Assembly (NCBI RefSeq): GCF_030063445.1
Contig: NZ_JASITD010000012.1
Coordinates: forward strand, 1-64,000
Source of the DNA: Hymenobacter sp. H14-R3
Lineage (GTDB): Bacteria; Bacteroidota; Bacteroidia; Cytophagales; Hymenobacteraceae
DNA length: 64,000 bases
Direction: 5' to 3'
The number at the start of each line of letters is the position of its first letter. Position 1 is the first letter of the stretch. Below the pieces are notes generated by a model. That model was not told the DNA's origin, did no database searches, and worked only from the letters and a program-made list of their open reading frames with translations. The position numbers and the translations under genes are program-made. Of the stretch, positions 1 through 6,924 are shown piece by piece.

Positions 1-241
1 AATCTTTCCTTCACGGTGGGGGTAGTAATTTCAATGATGCGAACGACCAGGAAAGATTGCCGCGCTCCACTGCGTTGCGCTCGCAAGGACAACCGGCTTT
101 TGCGTAAGCCCTACGAAAACTACCATAACCAGTCGCGCCCGCTGCGGCCCTGAACTACCAGGGGCGCGTTACTGTCTGGGAACTGCCTGCGTATTATCCA
201 TCTTCTGTTGACCTGTGCCTGGCTGCTCGCAGTCCCGTTTG
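1..241. other. Non-coding left edge
   Basis: No supported gene. A 10-bp inverted repeat (AATCTTTCCT at 1-10, AGGAAAGATT at 49-58) is followed by a GC-rich stretch resembling dispersed intergenic repeat debris. It is the tail of whatever lies left of the window plus the leader of the beta-glucosidase gene. Confidence 0.4.
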
Positions 242-1684
242 ATGCCCGATAAATTCATTCTATCTATTCAGCGCCCGCTGGCGCTGCCGGCGGCTTTCTT
301 CCCCGACACTACGCCCGCCACGTATTCGCGGGCCGATTTTGGGCCCGATTTTCACTGGGGCGCGGCCTGCGCGGCCTACCAGGTGGAGGGTGCGTGGCAG
401 CAGCAGGGCAAGGGGCCCAGCATCTGGGATGAATTTACGCGCCGGCCGGGGGCCATTGCGCGGGGCGAGCACGCGCGGGTAGGCACCGATTTTTTTACCC
501 GCTACGAGCAGGATTTGGACCTGGCCCAAGGCTTGGGGCTGACTGATTTTCGCTTCTCGGCGGCTTGGTCGCGGGTGCTGCCCGAGGGCGTGGGCGCGGT
601 GAACCGGCGCGGCCTCGATTTTTACGACCGCCTCGTGGATGCCTGCCTGGAGCGCGACCTGCGCCCCTGGCTCACGGTGTACCATTGGGATTTGCCGCTG
701 GCTTTGCAGCAGCGCGGCGGCTGGGCCAACCGCGCCGTGGTAGACTGGCTGGCCGACTACGCCCAGGTGCTGGCCCGCCGCCTCGGCGACCGCGTGCAGC
801 ACTGGATGGTGCTCAACGAGCCGATGGTGTTTGTGGGGGCGGGGCACGCGCTGGGCGTGCACGCGCCGGGGCGGCGCAGCCTGCCGGGCTTTTTGGCGGC
901 GGCCCACCACGCCACGCTGGCCCAGGCCGAGGGCGGCCGGGCGCTGCGGGCGGCCCTGCCGGGTACGGCGCGCATCGGCACTACGTTTTCGTGCTCGCAC
1001 CTCACGCCCGACCGGCCGGGCCACGGCCCCAGCGAGGCCGCCACGCGCCGCGTCGATGCCGTGCTCAACCGCTTTTTTGTGGAGCCCACCCTCGGCCTGG
1101 GCTACCCCACGGCCGAGCTGCCCGCGCTGGGCTGGCTGCTGCGCCGCTACCAAAAGCCGGGCGACGAAGCGCGCCTGAAGTTTGACTTCGACTTCTGGGG
1201 CATTCAGAACTACACCCGTGAGGTGGTGCGCCGCGCGCCCTGGCTGCCGCTGCTGGGCGCGGCCCTGGTGCCGGCCGCCAAGCGCGGCGTGCCCGTAACC
1301 GAAATGGGTTGGGAAGTATACCCGGAATCAATCTATGAAATGCTGAAGCAGTACGCCGCCTACCCCGGCGCGCCCGAGCTGTATATAACGGAGTCGGGCG
1401 CGGCCTTCGCCGATGCGCCGGCGGCCGGCCGCGTGCCCGATGCCGCCCGCCGGGCCTACTACCAGGCGGCCATCGGGCAGGTGCTGCGCGCCCGCCGCGA
1501 AGGTATTCGGGTAAACGGCTATTTCCCGTGGAGCTTCACCGACAACTTTGAGTGGGCCGAGGGCTACCGGCCGCGCTTCGGCCTGGTGCACGTCGATTAC
1601 GAAACCCAGGAGCGCACGCTGAAGGACTCGGGCCGCTGGTACGGCGAGTTTCTGGCCGGGGCAGAAGTAGCGCGGACGTTGTAG
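242..1684 (+). CDS. GH1 family beta-glucosidase
   Basis: Retaining glycosidase of family GH1, hydrolysing beta-glucosides or related beta-glycosides, probably cytosolic since no signal peptide is seen. The 480-residue length is normal for GH1. Visible signatures are the N-terminal GAACAAYQVEGAW segment, the acid/base Glu in LNEP (about residue 193), the nucleophile Glu in ITESG (about residue 384) and the C-terminal WSFTDNFEWAEGY substrate-binding segment. The ATG at 242 is preferred over the in-frame GTG at 215, which only adds nine residues unlike GH1 N-termini. The stop codon lies inside an inverted repeat. The exact substrate cannot be told from sequence. Confidence 0.95.
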   Translation: MPDKFILSIQRPLALPAAFFPDTTPATYSRADFGPDFHWGAACAAYQVEGAWQQQGKGPSIWDEFTRRPGAIARGEHARVGTDFFTRYEQDLDLAQGLGLTDFRFSAAWSRVLPEGVGAVNRRGLDFYDRLVDACLERDLRPWLTVYHWDLPLALQQRGGWANRAVVDWLADYAQVLARRLGDRVQHWMVLNEPMVFVGAGHALGVHAPGRRSLPGFLAAAHHATLAQAEGGRALRAALPGTARIGTTFSCSHLTPDRPGHGPSEAATRRVDAVLNRFFVEPTLGLGYPTAELPALGWLLRRYQKPGDEARLKFDFDFWGIQNYTREVVRRAPWLPLLGAALVPAAKRGVPVTEMGWEVYPESIYEMLKQYAAYPGAPELYITESGAAFADAPAAGRVPDAARRAYYQAAIGQVLRARREGIRVNGYFPWSFTDNFEWAEGYRPRFGLVHVDYETQERTLKDSGRWYGEFLAGAEVARTL

Positions 1685-1762
1685 TCCGCGCCTGGGTAGT
1701 AGCTCAGCACATACCCGGGTGCAGGCTAACTGCGCGGGTGCGGACTAGAAAGTCCGCGCTAC
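1667..1762. repeat. Inverted repeat at the 3' end of the beta-glucosidase gene
   Basis: Arms at about 1667-1692 and 1737-1762 pair with a few mismatches. Each arm is itself a small palindrome of the form GCGGAC-N-GTCCGC. The left arm contains the TAG stop of the upstream gene. The element sits between convergent genes and probably works as a bidirectional transcription barrier. A related copy occurs at 3506-3632. Confidence 0.7.
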
Positions 1763-1780
1763 TATTCGCTACTACTCTAC

Positions 1781-2410
1781 CTATGCTGGCAGCATGGCCC
1801 GGCAACTCATAAACTCTTCAATCAAGCGCTCGGGCTGCTGCTCGTCAAACTCCCCAAAACCCAGCACAAACGCCGGCGCGGGCTGCACAAACCGGATGGC
1901 CTCGGTTACAGCCTCCAGATAGGGTTGGATGCGCTCGGGGTCGCCGCCGGCGGCCGCAAACTCGGCATCCCAGCGGAGGGCGGCCGGGCCTTTGCGCACC
2001 AAAAAGGGCAGCACAAACGGGATGTAGCGGCTGAAAACCGGGTTTTCGGCGCTGGTCAGGCGGGTGTCGGGCCACACGTGAAACTGGCCGAACGAGGCCG
2101 GCGGGGCCACCACGAAGCGGGCCTGCTCGTCGGCCATCGCCCCAAATAAGTCGGCGCGGTTGGGCTGCGCATAAAGCTGCGCGTAAGCCGCGTACCACAC
2201 CGTGACGCCCGCCGGGTTGACGAGCTGGTAGGGGTGAAACGAGCTGCTGAGGCTCACCCCGCCGTGCTCGCCGATGACGAGGTTATACAGCTCGCCAAAA
2301 TGCTGCATATCAGTCGATTGTTGATAGGGGTTGTCGGTGAGGCCGTAGAGGTAGAAGCTGGCAAACTCGGTGAGGGAGGGCGCGGGCGCGGGCGGCGAAA
2401 GGTCGGACAT
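1781..2410 (-). CDS. Conserved-looking protein of unknown function
   Basis: A 209-residue soluble protein I do not recognise. The start at 2410 (MSDLSPP) is chosen because the open frame upstream is low-complexity Arg/Pro/Ala and overlaps the leader of the next gene. The body is rich in aromatic residues (FASFYLYGLTDNPY, SSSFHPYQLVNPAG) and ends in an acidic helix. No signal peptide, membrane segment or catalytic motif is visible. It converges on the beta-glucosidase gene and diverges from the sugar isomerase-like gene. The coding call rests on a long frame with normal amino-acid usage. Confidence 0.7.
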   Translation of the reverse strand: MSDLSPPAPAPSLTEFASFYLYGLTDNPYQQSTDMQHFGELYNLVIGEHGGVSLSSSFHPYQLVNPAGVTVWYAAYAQLYAQPNRADLFGAMADEQARFVVAPPASFGQFHVWPDTRLTSAENPVFSRYIPFVLPFLVRKGPAALRWDAEFAAAGGDPERIQPYLEAVTEAIRFVQPAPAFVLGFGEFDEQQPERLIEEFMSCRAMLPA

Positions 2411-2562
2411 GGGAGCAGGGCGTGGGGAAGAACGCCGCCGGGGCGGGCCGGGCGGACGGCGCAAAGTTCGGGGGTGGCGGGTGGCTGGCGGCCGGGGCGG
2501 TGCTACTTTCAGCGGGCCGCGCCGTATGGGGCTGGCGCTCATCCTTTTCCCACCCGTTCGCC

Positions 2563-3498
2563 ATGTCCGTTTCCCGTCGTCACTTCCTGCACCAGGCCGC
2601 GGCCGTGGCTGCCACCGCCGCCCTGGCCCCGCAGGCCATTGCCGGCGCGCTGGCCAAGCAGCCGTTTTTTGAGATATCTCTGGCCGAGTGGTCGTTGCAC
2701 AAGGCACTGTTCAGCAAGAAAATCAGCAACCTGGATTTTCCCGGCATTGCCAAAAAGGACTACGGCATTAGCGTGGTGGAATACGTCAACCAGTTTTTCA
2801 AAGACAAAGCCGAGGATACCAAGTACTTAGCTGACCTCTTGCAGCGCTGCCGCGACCACGGCGTGCGCAACCACCTCATTATGGTGGATGGCGAGGGCGA
2901 CCTGGGCGCGCCCAACCAAGCCGAGCGCCTCCAGGCAGTCGAAAACCACTACAAATGGGTGGATGCCGCCAAGTTTCTGGGCTGCCTCACCATCCGGGTC
3001 AATGCCTTTGGCAAGGGCACGGCCGCCGAGGTGCAGCAGGCCGCCGTGGATGGCCTGGGCCGCCTCAACGAGTACGCCCAGAAGCAGCGCATCAACGTGA
3101 TTGTGGAAAACCACGGCAGCTACACCTCCGATGGAAAGTGGCTGCTCCAAACCATTCGGGAAGTGGGCCAGCCCAGCGTGGGCATCCTGCCCGATTTTGG
3201 CAACTTCTGCATCCGGCGCGACACCGGCGATTTGTACCAGGGCACCTGCCTCGAATCGTACGACAAGTACCAGGCCGTGCAGGAGTGGATGCCCCTGGCT
3301 AAAGGCGTGAGCGCCAAAACGTTTGACTTCGACGCGGCCGGCAACTGCGTCGAAACCGACTACCCCAAGATGTTCCGCATCATCAAGGAATCGGGCTTTA
3401 AAGGCTACGTAGGCATCGAGTACGAAGGCGAAAAGCTGAGCGAAGACGACGGCATCCGCAAAACCAAAGCGCTGCTGGAAAAAATAGGCCGGGCATGA
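2563..3498 (+). CDS. Tat-exported sugar phosphate isomerase/epimerase-like TIM barrel
   Basis: A 311-residue protein of the xylose-isomerase-like TIM-barrel (AP endonuclease 2) superfamily. The N-terminus carries a twin-arginine signal (SRRHFL) followed by an Ala-rich hydrophobic stretch ending near AIAGA, so export to the periplasm is expected. Superfamily traits are the NHLIMVDGEGDLG strand, VIVENHGSYTSDG and the late GYVGIEYEGE strand with a metal-binding type Glu. The ATG at 2563 places the Tat motif right at the N-terminus; the upstream open frame is Arg/Gly-rich and unlikely to be translated. Members act on sugars or inositols; the substrate is not predictable. Confidence 0.85.
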   Translation: MSVSRRHFLHQAAAVAATAALAPQAIAGALAKQPFFEISLAEWSLHKALFSKKISNLDFPGIAKKDYGISVVEYVNQFFKDKAEDTKYLADLLQRCRDHGVRNHLIMVDGEGDLGAPNQAERLQAVENHYKWVDAAKFLGCLTIRVNAFGKGTAAEVQQAAVDGLGRLNEYAQKQRINVIVENHGSYTSDGKWLLQTIREVGQPSVGILPDFGNFCIRRDTGDLYQGTCLESYDKYQAVQEWMPLAKGVSAKTFDFDAAGNCVETDYPKMFRIIKESGFKGYVGIEYEGEKLSEDDGIRKTKALLEKIGRA

Positions 3499-3505
3499 AG
3501 AAGGT

Positions 3506-3632
3506 AGCGTGGACTCTGCGAGTCCGCGCGTGGGGCGGTCGCGCAATGCCCGGCCACAGCCCCCATGCACCAGGATAAAAAAACCTGCCGTTGCGCAACT
3601 GCTCCCACTCGCGGACTCGCAGCGTCCGCGCT
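3506..3632. repeat. Long inverted repeat between the isomerase-like gene and hen1
   Basis: Arms of about 41-43 bp (3506-3546 and 3590-3632) pair imperfectly around a 43-bp spacer. They share the GTAGCG/GGAC...GTCCGCG theme with the 1667-1762 element, so the two look like copies of one intergenic family. It lies 7 bp after the upstream stop codon and could terminate that transcript. Confidence 0.7.
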
Positions 3633-3641
3633 GCACCGCGT

Positions 3642-3649
3642 TACTTTTG
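3642..3649 (+). promoter_or_regulatory. Candidate -10 element for hen1
   Basis: TACTTTTG matches the Bacteroidota TAnnTTTG -10 consensus 24 bp before the chosen hen1 ATG at 3673. No clear upstream TTG at the usual spacing was seen. Confidence 0.4.
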
Positions 3650-3672
3650 GCCTTCGCTCCTTGCTTTCTGCT

Positions 3673-5223
3673 ATGCTGCTCACCATTACCACCACCCACC
3701 AGCCCGCTACCGACCTGGGCTACCTGCTGCACAAAAACCCGGCGCGCCTGCAAAGCGTGGAAATAACCGGCGGCCAGGCCCACGTTTTCTACCCCGAAGC
3801 CACGGCCGAGCGCTGCACCGCCGCCCTGCTGCTCGACCTCGACCCCATTGGGCTGGTGCGCGGCCGGGGCGGCGCGCCCGGCGAGGGCGGCTTTGCCCTG
3901 GCCGAGTACGTCAACGACCGGCCCTACGTGGCGTCGTCGTTTCTGAGCGTGGCGCTGAGCAAGGCGTTTGGCACCGCCATGAACGGCACCTGCAAGGACC
4001 GCCCCGCCCTGCCCGCCGAGGTGCTGCCGCTGGCCGTGACGGTGGCCGTGGTATCGGCCCCCGGCCCCGACTGGCCGCGCCGCCTCTTCGAGCCGCTGGG
4101 CTACGTGGTTGAAACCGAGGCGTACCCGCTCGACCCCACCCAGCCCGAATGGGGTGATAGCCAGTACTATACTCTGCACCTGCGCCACGATGGCCTGCGC
4201 CTGCAAGACGTGCTCACGCACCTCTACGTGCTGCTGCCCGTGCTCGACAACGACAAGCACTACTACGTAGACCAGAACGAGGCCGAAAAGCTGCTGCACC
4301 GCGGCGGCGACTGGCTGCCCCGCCATCCCGAGCGCGGCTTCATCACGCGCCGATACCTGCGCTACCGGGCGCTATACGTGAACCCCGCGCTGGCTAGGTT
4401 GCTGGAGGGGGAGGAAGCAGAAGAATCGCCCTCCGAGAGCGCCTCCCCCCCCGGCCCCCTCTCCGAAAAAGGAGAGGGGGAGCCAGACGATTTTCAAAAT
4501 CTCTCTGGGCGAAAATTAGAGCTAGAAACTAATGCTAGTTCCCCCTCTCCTTTTTCGGAGAGGGGGCTAGGGGGTGAGGCGCCCGTGCAGGGCGACCTAC
4601 CCGACCCCAAAGCCGAAAAGATTTCCCTCCACGACCAGCGCCTCCAGCAAGTGGCCCAGGAAATCTACCAGCTGGGCCCCAAGCGCGTGCTCGACCTGGG
4701 CTGCGGCGAGGGCAAGCTCCTGCGCCTGCTGCTGCGCCAGCACAAGATTGAATATATCCTGGGCATGGATGTGGCGCACCAAGCGCTAGCCCGCGCCGCC
4801 CAGCGCCTGCACCTGGCCGAGATGCCCCCGCGCCAGCGCGCCCGCCTCGACCTTATCCAGGGCTCGCTGCTGTACCGCGACGACCGCCTGGCCGGCTTCG
4901 ACGCGGCGGCGCTGGTCGAAGTTATCGAGCACCTCGACCCCAGCCGCCTCGCCGCCCTCGAAGCCGTGGTGTTTGGCCACGCCCGCCCGGCGCACGTCTT
5001 CGTCACGACCCCCAACGCCGACTACAACCAGCGCTACGACCGCCTCGCGGCCGGCACCTTCCGTCACGCCGACCACCGCTTCGAGTGGAGCCGCGCCGAG
5101 TTTGCGGCCTGGGCCACCGCCGTGGCCGAGCGCCACGGGTATCAGGTGCGGCTGGTGGGCATGGGGGAGGAGGCGGAGGAAGTAGGCGCGCCCTCGCAGA
5201 TGGCGGTGTTTGGGTTGATGTAG
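3673..5223 (+). CDS. hen1: Hen1, 3'-terminal RNA ribose 2'-O-methyltransferase
   Basis: SAM- and metal-dependent enzyme that 2'-O-methylates RNA 3' ends; in bacteria it works with Pnkp during RNA repair so that the healed site resists re-cleavage. The N-terminal Hen1 domain (residues 1 to about 250) is recognisable from MLLTITTT, DLGYLLHKNP and HVFYPEA. The methyltransferase domain follows from about residue 315, with the SAM loop VLDLGCGEG (about 340), the metal ligands of EVIEH (about 416-420) and a later His in HRFEW (about 467). At 516 residues it is about 50 longer than I expect because a palindromic repeat is translated in the interdomain linker (residues about 257-302). pnkp lies 3.3 kb downstream. 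Confidence 0.93.
   Translation: MLLTITTTHQPATDLGYLLHKNPARLQSVEITGGQAHVFYPEATAERCTAALLLDLDPIGLVRGRGGAPGEGGFALAEYVNDRPYVASSFLSVALSKAFGTAMNGTCKDRPALPAEVLPLAVTVAVVSAPGPDWPRRLFEPLGYVVETEAYPLDPTQPEWGDSQYYTLHLRHDGLRLQDVLTHLYVLLPVLDNDKHYYVDQNEAEKLLHRGGDWLPRHPERGFITRRYLRYRALYVNPALARLLEGEEAEESPSESASPPGPLSEKGEGEPDDFQNLSGRKLELETNASSPSPFSERGLGGEAPVQGDLPDPKAEKISLHDQRLQQVAQEIYQLGPKRVLDLGCGEGKLLRLLLRQHKIEYILGMDVAHQALARAAQRLHLAEMPPRQRARLDLIQGSLLYRDDRLAGFDAAALVEVIEHLDPSRLAALEAVVFGHARPAHVFVTTPNADYNQRYDRLAAGTFRHADHRFEWSRAEFAAWATAVAERHGYQVRLVGMGEEAEEVGAPSQMAVFGLM
4441..4580. repeat. Palindromic mobile-repeat element translated inside hen1
   Basis: Two inverted copies (about 4441-4485 and 4536-4580) of a 45-bp unit flank a more AT-rich 50-bp core. 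Each unit contains its own hairpin, CCCCCTCTCC / GGAGAGGGGG around a short A- or T-tract. The frame stays open through the whole 140 bp, giving GPLSEKGEGE on the left and SPSPFSERGLGGE on the right. This looks like a small non-autonomous palindromic element that entered an interdomain linker without breaking the gene. Confidence 0.8.
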
Positions 5224-5260
5224 TAGCTTGTTGAAATTAGCTACTTTCAGCAAGGTTTTA

Positions 5261-5336
5261 AGAAACAGATGAAGAAGATGATTAGCATAGATGATATTAA
5301 TATCATCTATGCTAATCATCTTCTTCATCTGTTTCT
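5261..5336. repeat. Perfect 76-bp palindrome between hen1 and the WGR-like gene
   Basis: Two 38-bp arms (5261-5298 and 5299-5336) are exact reverse complements with no spacer. The right arm contains the last codons and stop of the minus-strand gene ending at 5312, so the left arm is an inverted copy of that gene's 3' end. It lies between convergent genes and may serve as a bidirectional terminator. A second perfect palindrome of the same 76-bp length is at 35406-35481. Confidence 0.9.
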
Positions 5337-5797
5337 ACTTGTGAAATACTTAAGTACTTCGCGAACTCAGTGCTTTCCAAATCATATTCTATAATGCTTT
5401 TAGCAATTTCAAAATTCACTACTGTTACGCTAACGTCCATTTTGCCGAAGCCGAATCCATTACCGTCAGCATGGCCAAGGCCGGTCCAACCCATCAGTTG
5501 GTCTAATCTTTCTTCTAATCGATGAAGCTTTTTTAAACGTGTAGCATTCATTACTTTGGCCTCGTATTCTATCACTAGAATACTTTCTGTCTCAGATTCA
5601 GTAAATCCCTCCACACGCTTCATATCGATTGCCTCTTGAATGAGTGCTCGAAACTTAGTTTGGCCACTAGCTCTGACCATTTTAGTTGAACCTCGCTCTC
5701 CTACAATTCCCCAGTGAATAATTCCACTTTTAGGCGTTTTGTCCCAGGTTTCCCAGTAATGTAAGATGCCGTCTTGTTTTGTATAAAGCTTAATCAT
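5312..5797 (-). CDS. WGR-like domain protein, copy 1
   Basis: A 161-residue protein with a WGR-like core near the N-terminus: an aromatic pair (LHYWETW), then WGIVGERGS, then a helix with Lys/Arg. WGR modules bind nucleic acid in PARP-type and other proteins, but this one stands alone. The middle contains GLGHADGNGFGFGKMDVSVTV, and the C-terminus is strongly acidic (DEEDD). A clear paralogue is at 13515-14003. Base composition is visibly AT-richer than the neighbours, suggesting recent acquisition. Role unknown; a nucleic-acid-linked function is only inferred from the fold motif and the RNA-repair setting. Confidence 0.75.
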   Translation of the reverse strand: MIKLYTKQDGILHYWETWDKTPKSGIIHWGIVGERGSTKMVRASGQTKFRALIQEAIDMKRVEGFTESETESILVIEYEAKVMNATRLKKLHRLEERLDQLMGWTGLGHADGNGFGFGKMDVSVTVVNFEIAKSIIEYDLESTEFAKYLSISQVETDEEDD

Positions 5798-5949
5798 GAG
5801 TGAAATTTTATTAATTATTAGGCGTTTTTATTTCTGCCCCAAGCTATTTTAAATCTCATCGGCCACTCTCAGGCCCGCTCATCGGTAGTCATAGACACGG
5901 AACGCTTTCATTCTTTCGTAGCAATAAAAGCATTTTGTGTAAACCCCTA

Positions 5950-6133
5950 TACCCCCTGGTGCTGATGCGGCCGAAACAGCCGCTTGCTCTTGATAAACTG
6001 CTGCACCTTGATATTCTCCCACATAATGAGCTTGTCGCCCACGCGGGTGATGGCCCGGATGTCGCCATCCTGCGACACGACGAAGCCCAGGCTGCCCGCG
6101 TGGTTCCAGCAGTAGGCAAACATGGAGCGGTGC
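5950..6133 (-). pseudogene. Duplicated 3' end of the DAC-like gene
   Basis: This stretch is nearly identical to 6928-7111 with a constant offset of 978 bp. It encodes the last 61 residues of the DAC-like protein, from HRSMFAY to the terminal HQHQGV and the same TAG stop. Weaker similarity extends to about 5938. It has no start or upstream domain and ends abruptly at 6133, so it is a remnant. With copy 2 it brackets the toxin-antitoxin pair. Confidence 0.85.
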
Positions 6134-6174
6134 TATGGTTCTAAGATGTGTCACCAACCAAATAAGCATAAAAA

Positions 6175-6480
6175 CTATTCCACACTCAACTTCAAATGCC
6201 CGCCCAAGCCTTCCCGAATAATCCGCATCAGCGTTGAAAGACGAATATCCGACGCGTCGTTTTCGATACGCGAGATATACGTTTTCGTAGTGCCGCATTT
6301 CTCGGCCAATTGCGCTTGAGTAAGGCCTTTTTCTTTTCGTAGCTCTTGCAGCATGGCCCCGAGCTTAAAGGCTTCGAAGCCTTCTTCAAACTCTTCGCGG
6401 GCGGGGGTGCCGTGTTCGCCGTATTGCGCGGTGAGGTGGTCGGCAAACGAGGTGAGGTGGTTAGCGGGCTGCTTTTTCAT
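6175..6480 (-). CDS. XRE-family antitoxin (HigA-like)
   Basis: A 101-residue helix-turn-helix protein that should neutralise the upstream toxin and repress the operon. The HTH is at about residues 44-98 (LRKEKGLTQAQLAEKCGTTKTYISRIEND). The N-terminal segment GTPAREEFEEGFEAFKLG is typical of antitoxins paired with Gp49/HigB-type toxins and is also seen in the broken antitoxin at 14052-14384. Its start overlaps the 3' end of the toxin gene by 20 bp, implying translational coupling in toxin-first order. Confidence 0.9.
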   Translation of the reverse strand: MKKQPANHLTSFADHLTAQYGEHGTPAREEFEEGFEAFKLGAMLQELRKEKGLTQAQLAEKCGTTKTYISRIENDASDIRLSTLMRIIREGLGGHLKLSVE

Positions 6481-6814
6481 CGAAGTATTGTTGCTTGATT
6501 TTTTCGGCTAAGGCCAATTCGTTTTTGGGCGTTTTCGGCGTCTTTTTCTGGAAGCCGTTGACGAGAATAATAAGCTGACCTTTATCAAAAAAGCTGAAGA
6601 CGCGGTAGATATCGGAGCCAACTTCAACTCGAATTTCATACAAACCCTCGCTGCCAGCGAGGTGCTTAAAATACTTTTCGGGTACCCGCTCTACGGTGGC
6701 CAGCAGTTTCAAGGTCCAGTTGAATTTCTTCTGAACCTCCGGCTTTAGCGTGGCAAAGAAATCCAGGTAGTGGTGACGGTAGTAAAATACGTTGCGAACA
6801 AACTCTTCTGCCAT
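6461..6814 (-). CDS. RelE/HigB-like (Gp49-type) toxin
   Basis: A 117-residue toxin of the RelE/ParE superfamily; relatives are ribosome-dependent mRNA interferases. Superfamily features are the YYRHHYLDFFATL opening, the strand YEIRVEVGSDIYRVFSFFDKGQLIILVNGFQKKTPKTP with conserved Arg and Lys residues, and a C-terminal helix. It is the first gene of a toxin-antitoxin operon with its own promoter and operator just upstream. The module is inserted in the 3' region of the DAC-like gene. Confidence 0.9.
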   Translation of the reverse strand: MAEEFVRNVFYYRHHYLDFFATLKPEVQKKFNWTLKLLATVERVPEKYFKHLAGSEGLYEIRVEVGSDIYRVFSFFDKGQLIILVNGFQKKTPKTPKNELALAEKIKQQYFDEKAAR

Positions 6815-6818
6815 GCGC

Positions 6819-6849
6819 CAAAGTTAGCTAATTGGATAACATTATCCAA
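6819..6849 (-). promoter_or_regulatory. Promoter and operator of the toxin-antitoxin operon
   Basis: On the minus strand a TTG (6849-6847), a 20-bp spacer and TAACTTTG (6826-6819) fit the Bacteroidota promoter consensus, with the toxin ATG only a few bases further on. An 18-bp palindrome, TTGGATAACATTATCCAA (6832-6849), overlaps the TTG box and is the obvious binding site for the HTH antitoxin, explaining autorepression. Confidence 0.75.
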
Positions 6850-6924
6850 GCCATAATAATGCTCATGATATCCTAAAATATTGAAGGAGTGATGATTGCG
6901 GAATAGGCACAGCCTGTAAAGCCC

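Noticed and set aside
2827..4326. A 500-codon open frame antisense to the isomerase-like gene and hen1
   Set aside because: It spans two well-supported genes and an inverted repeat and has no recognisable motif.
4441..4580. Frameshift or pseudogene status of hen1 because of the inserted repeat
   Set aside because: The frame is continuous from the N-terminal domain to the methyltransferase domain and the catalytic residues are intact.
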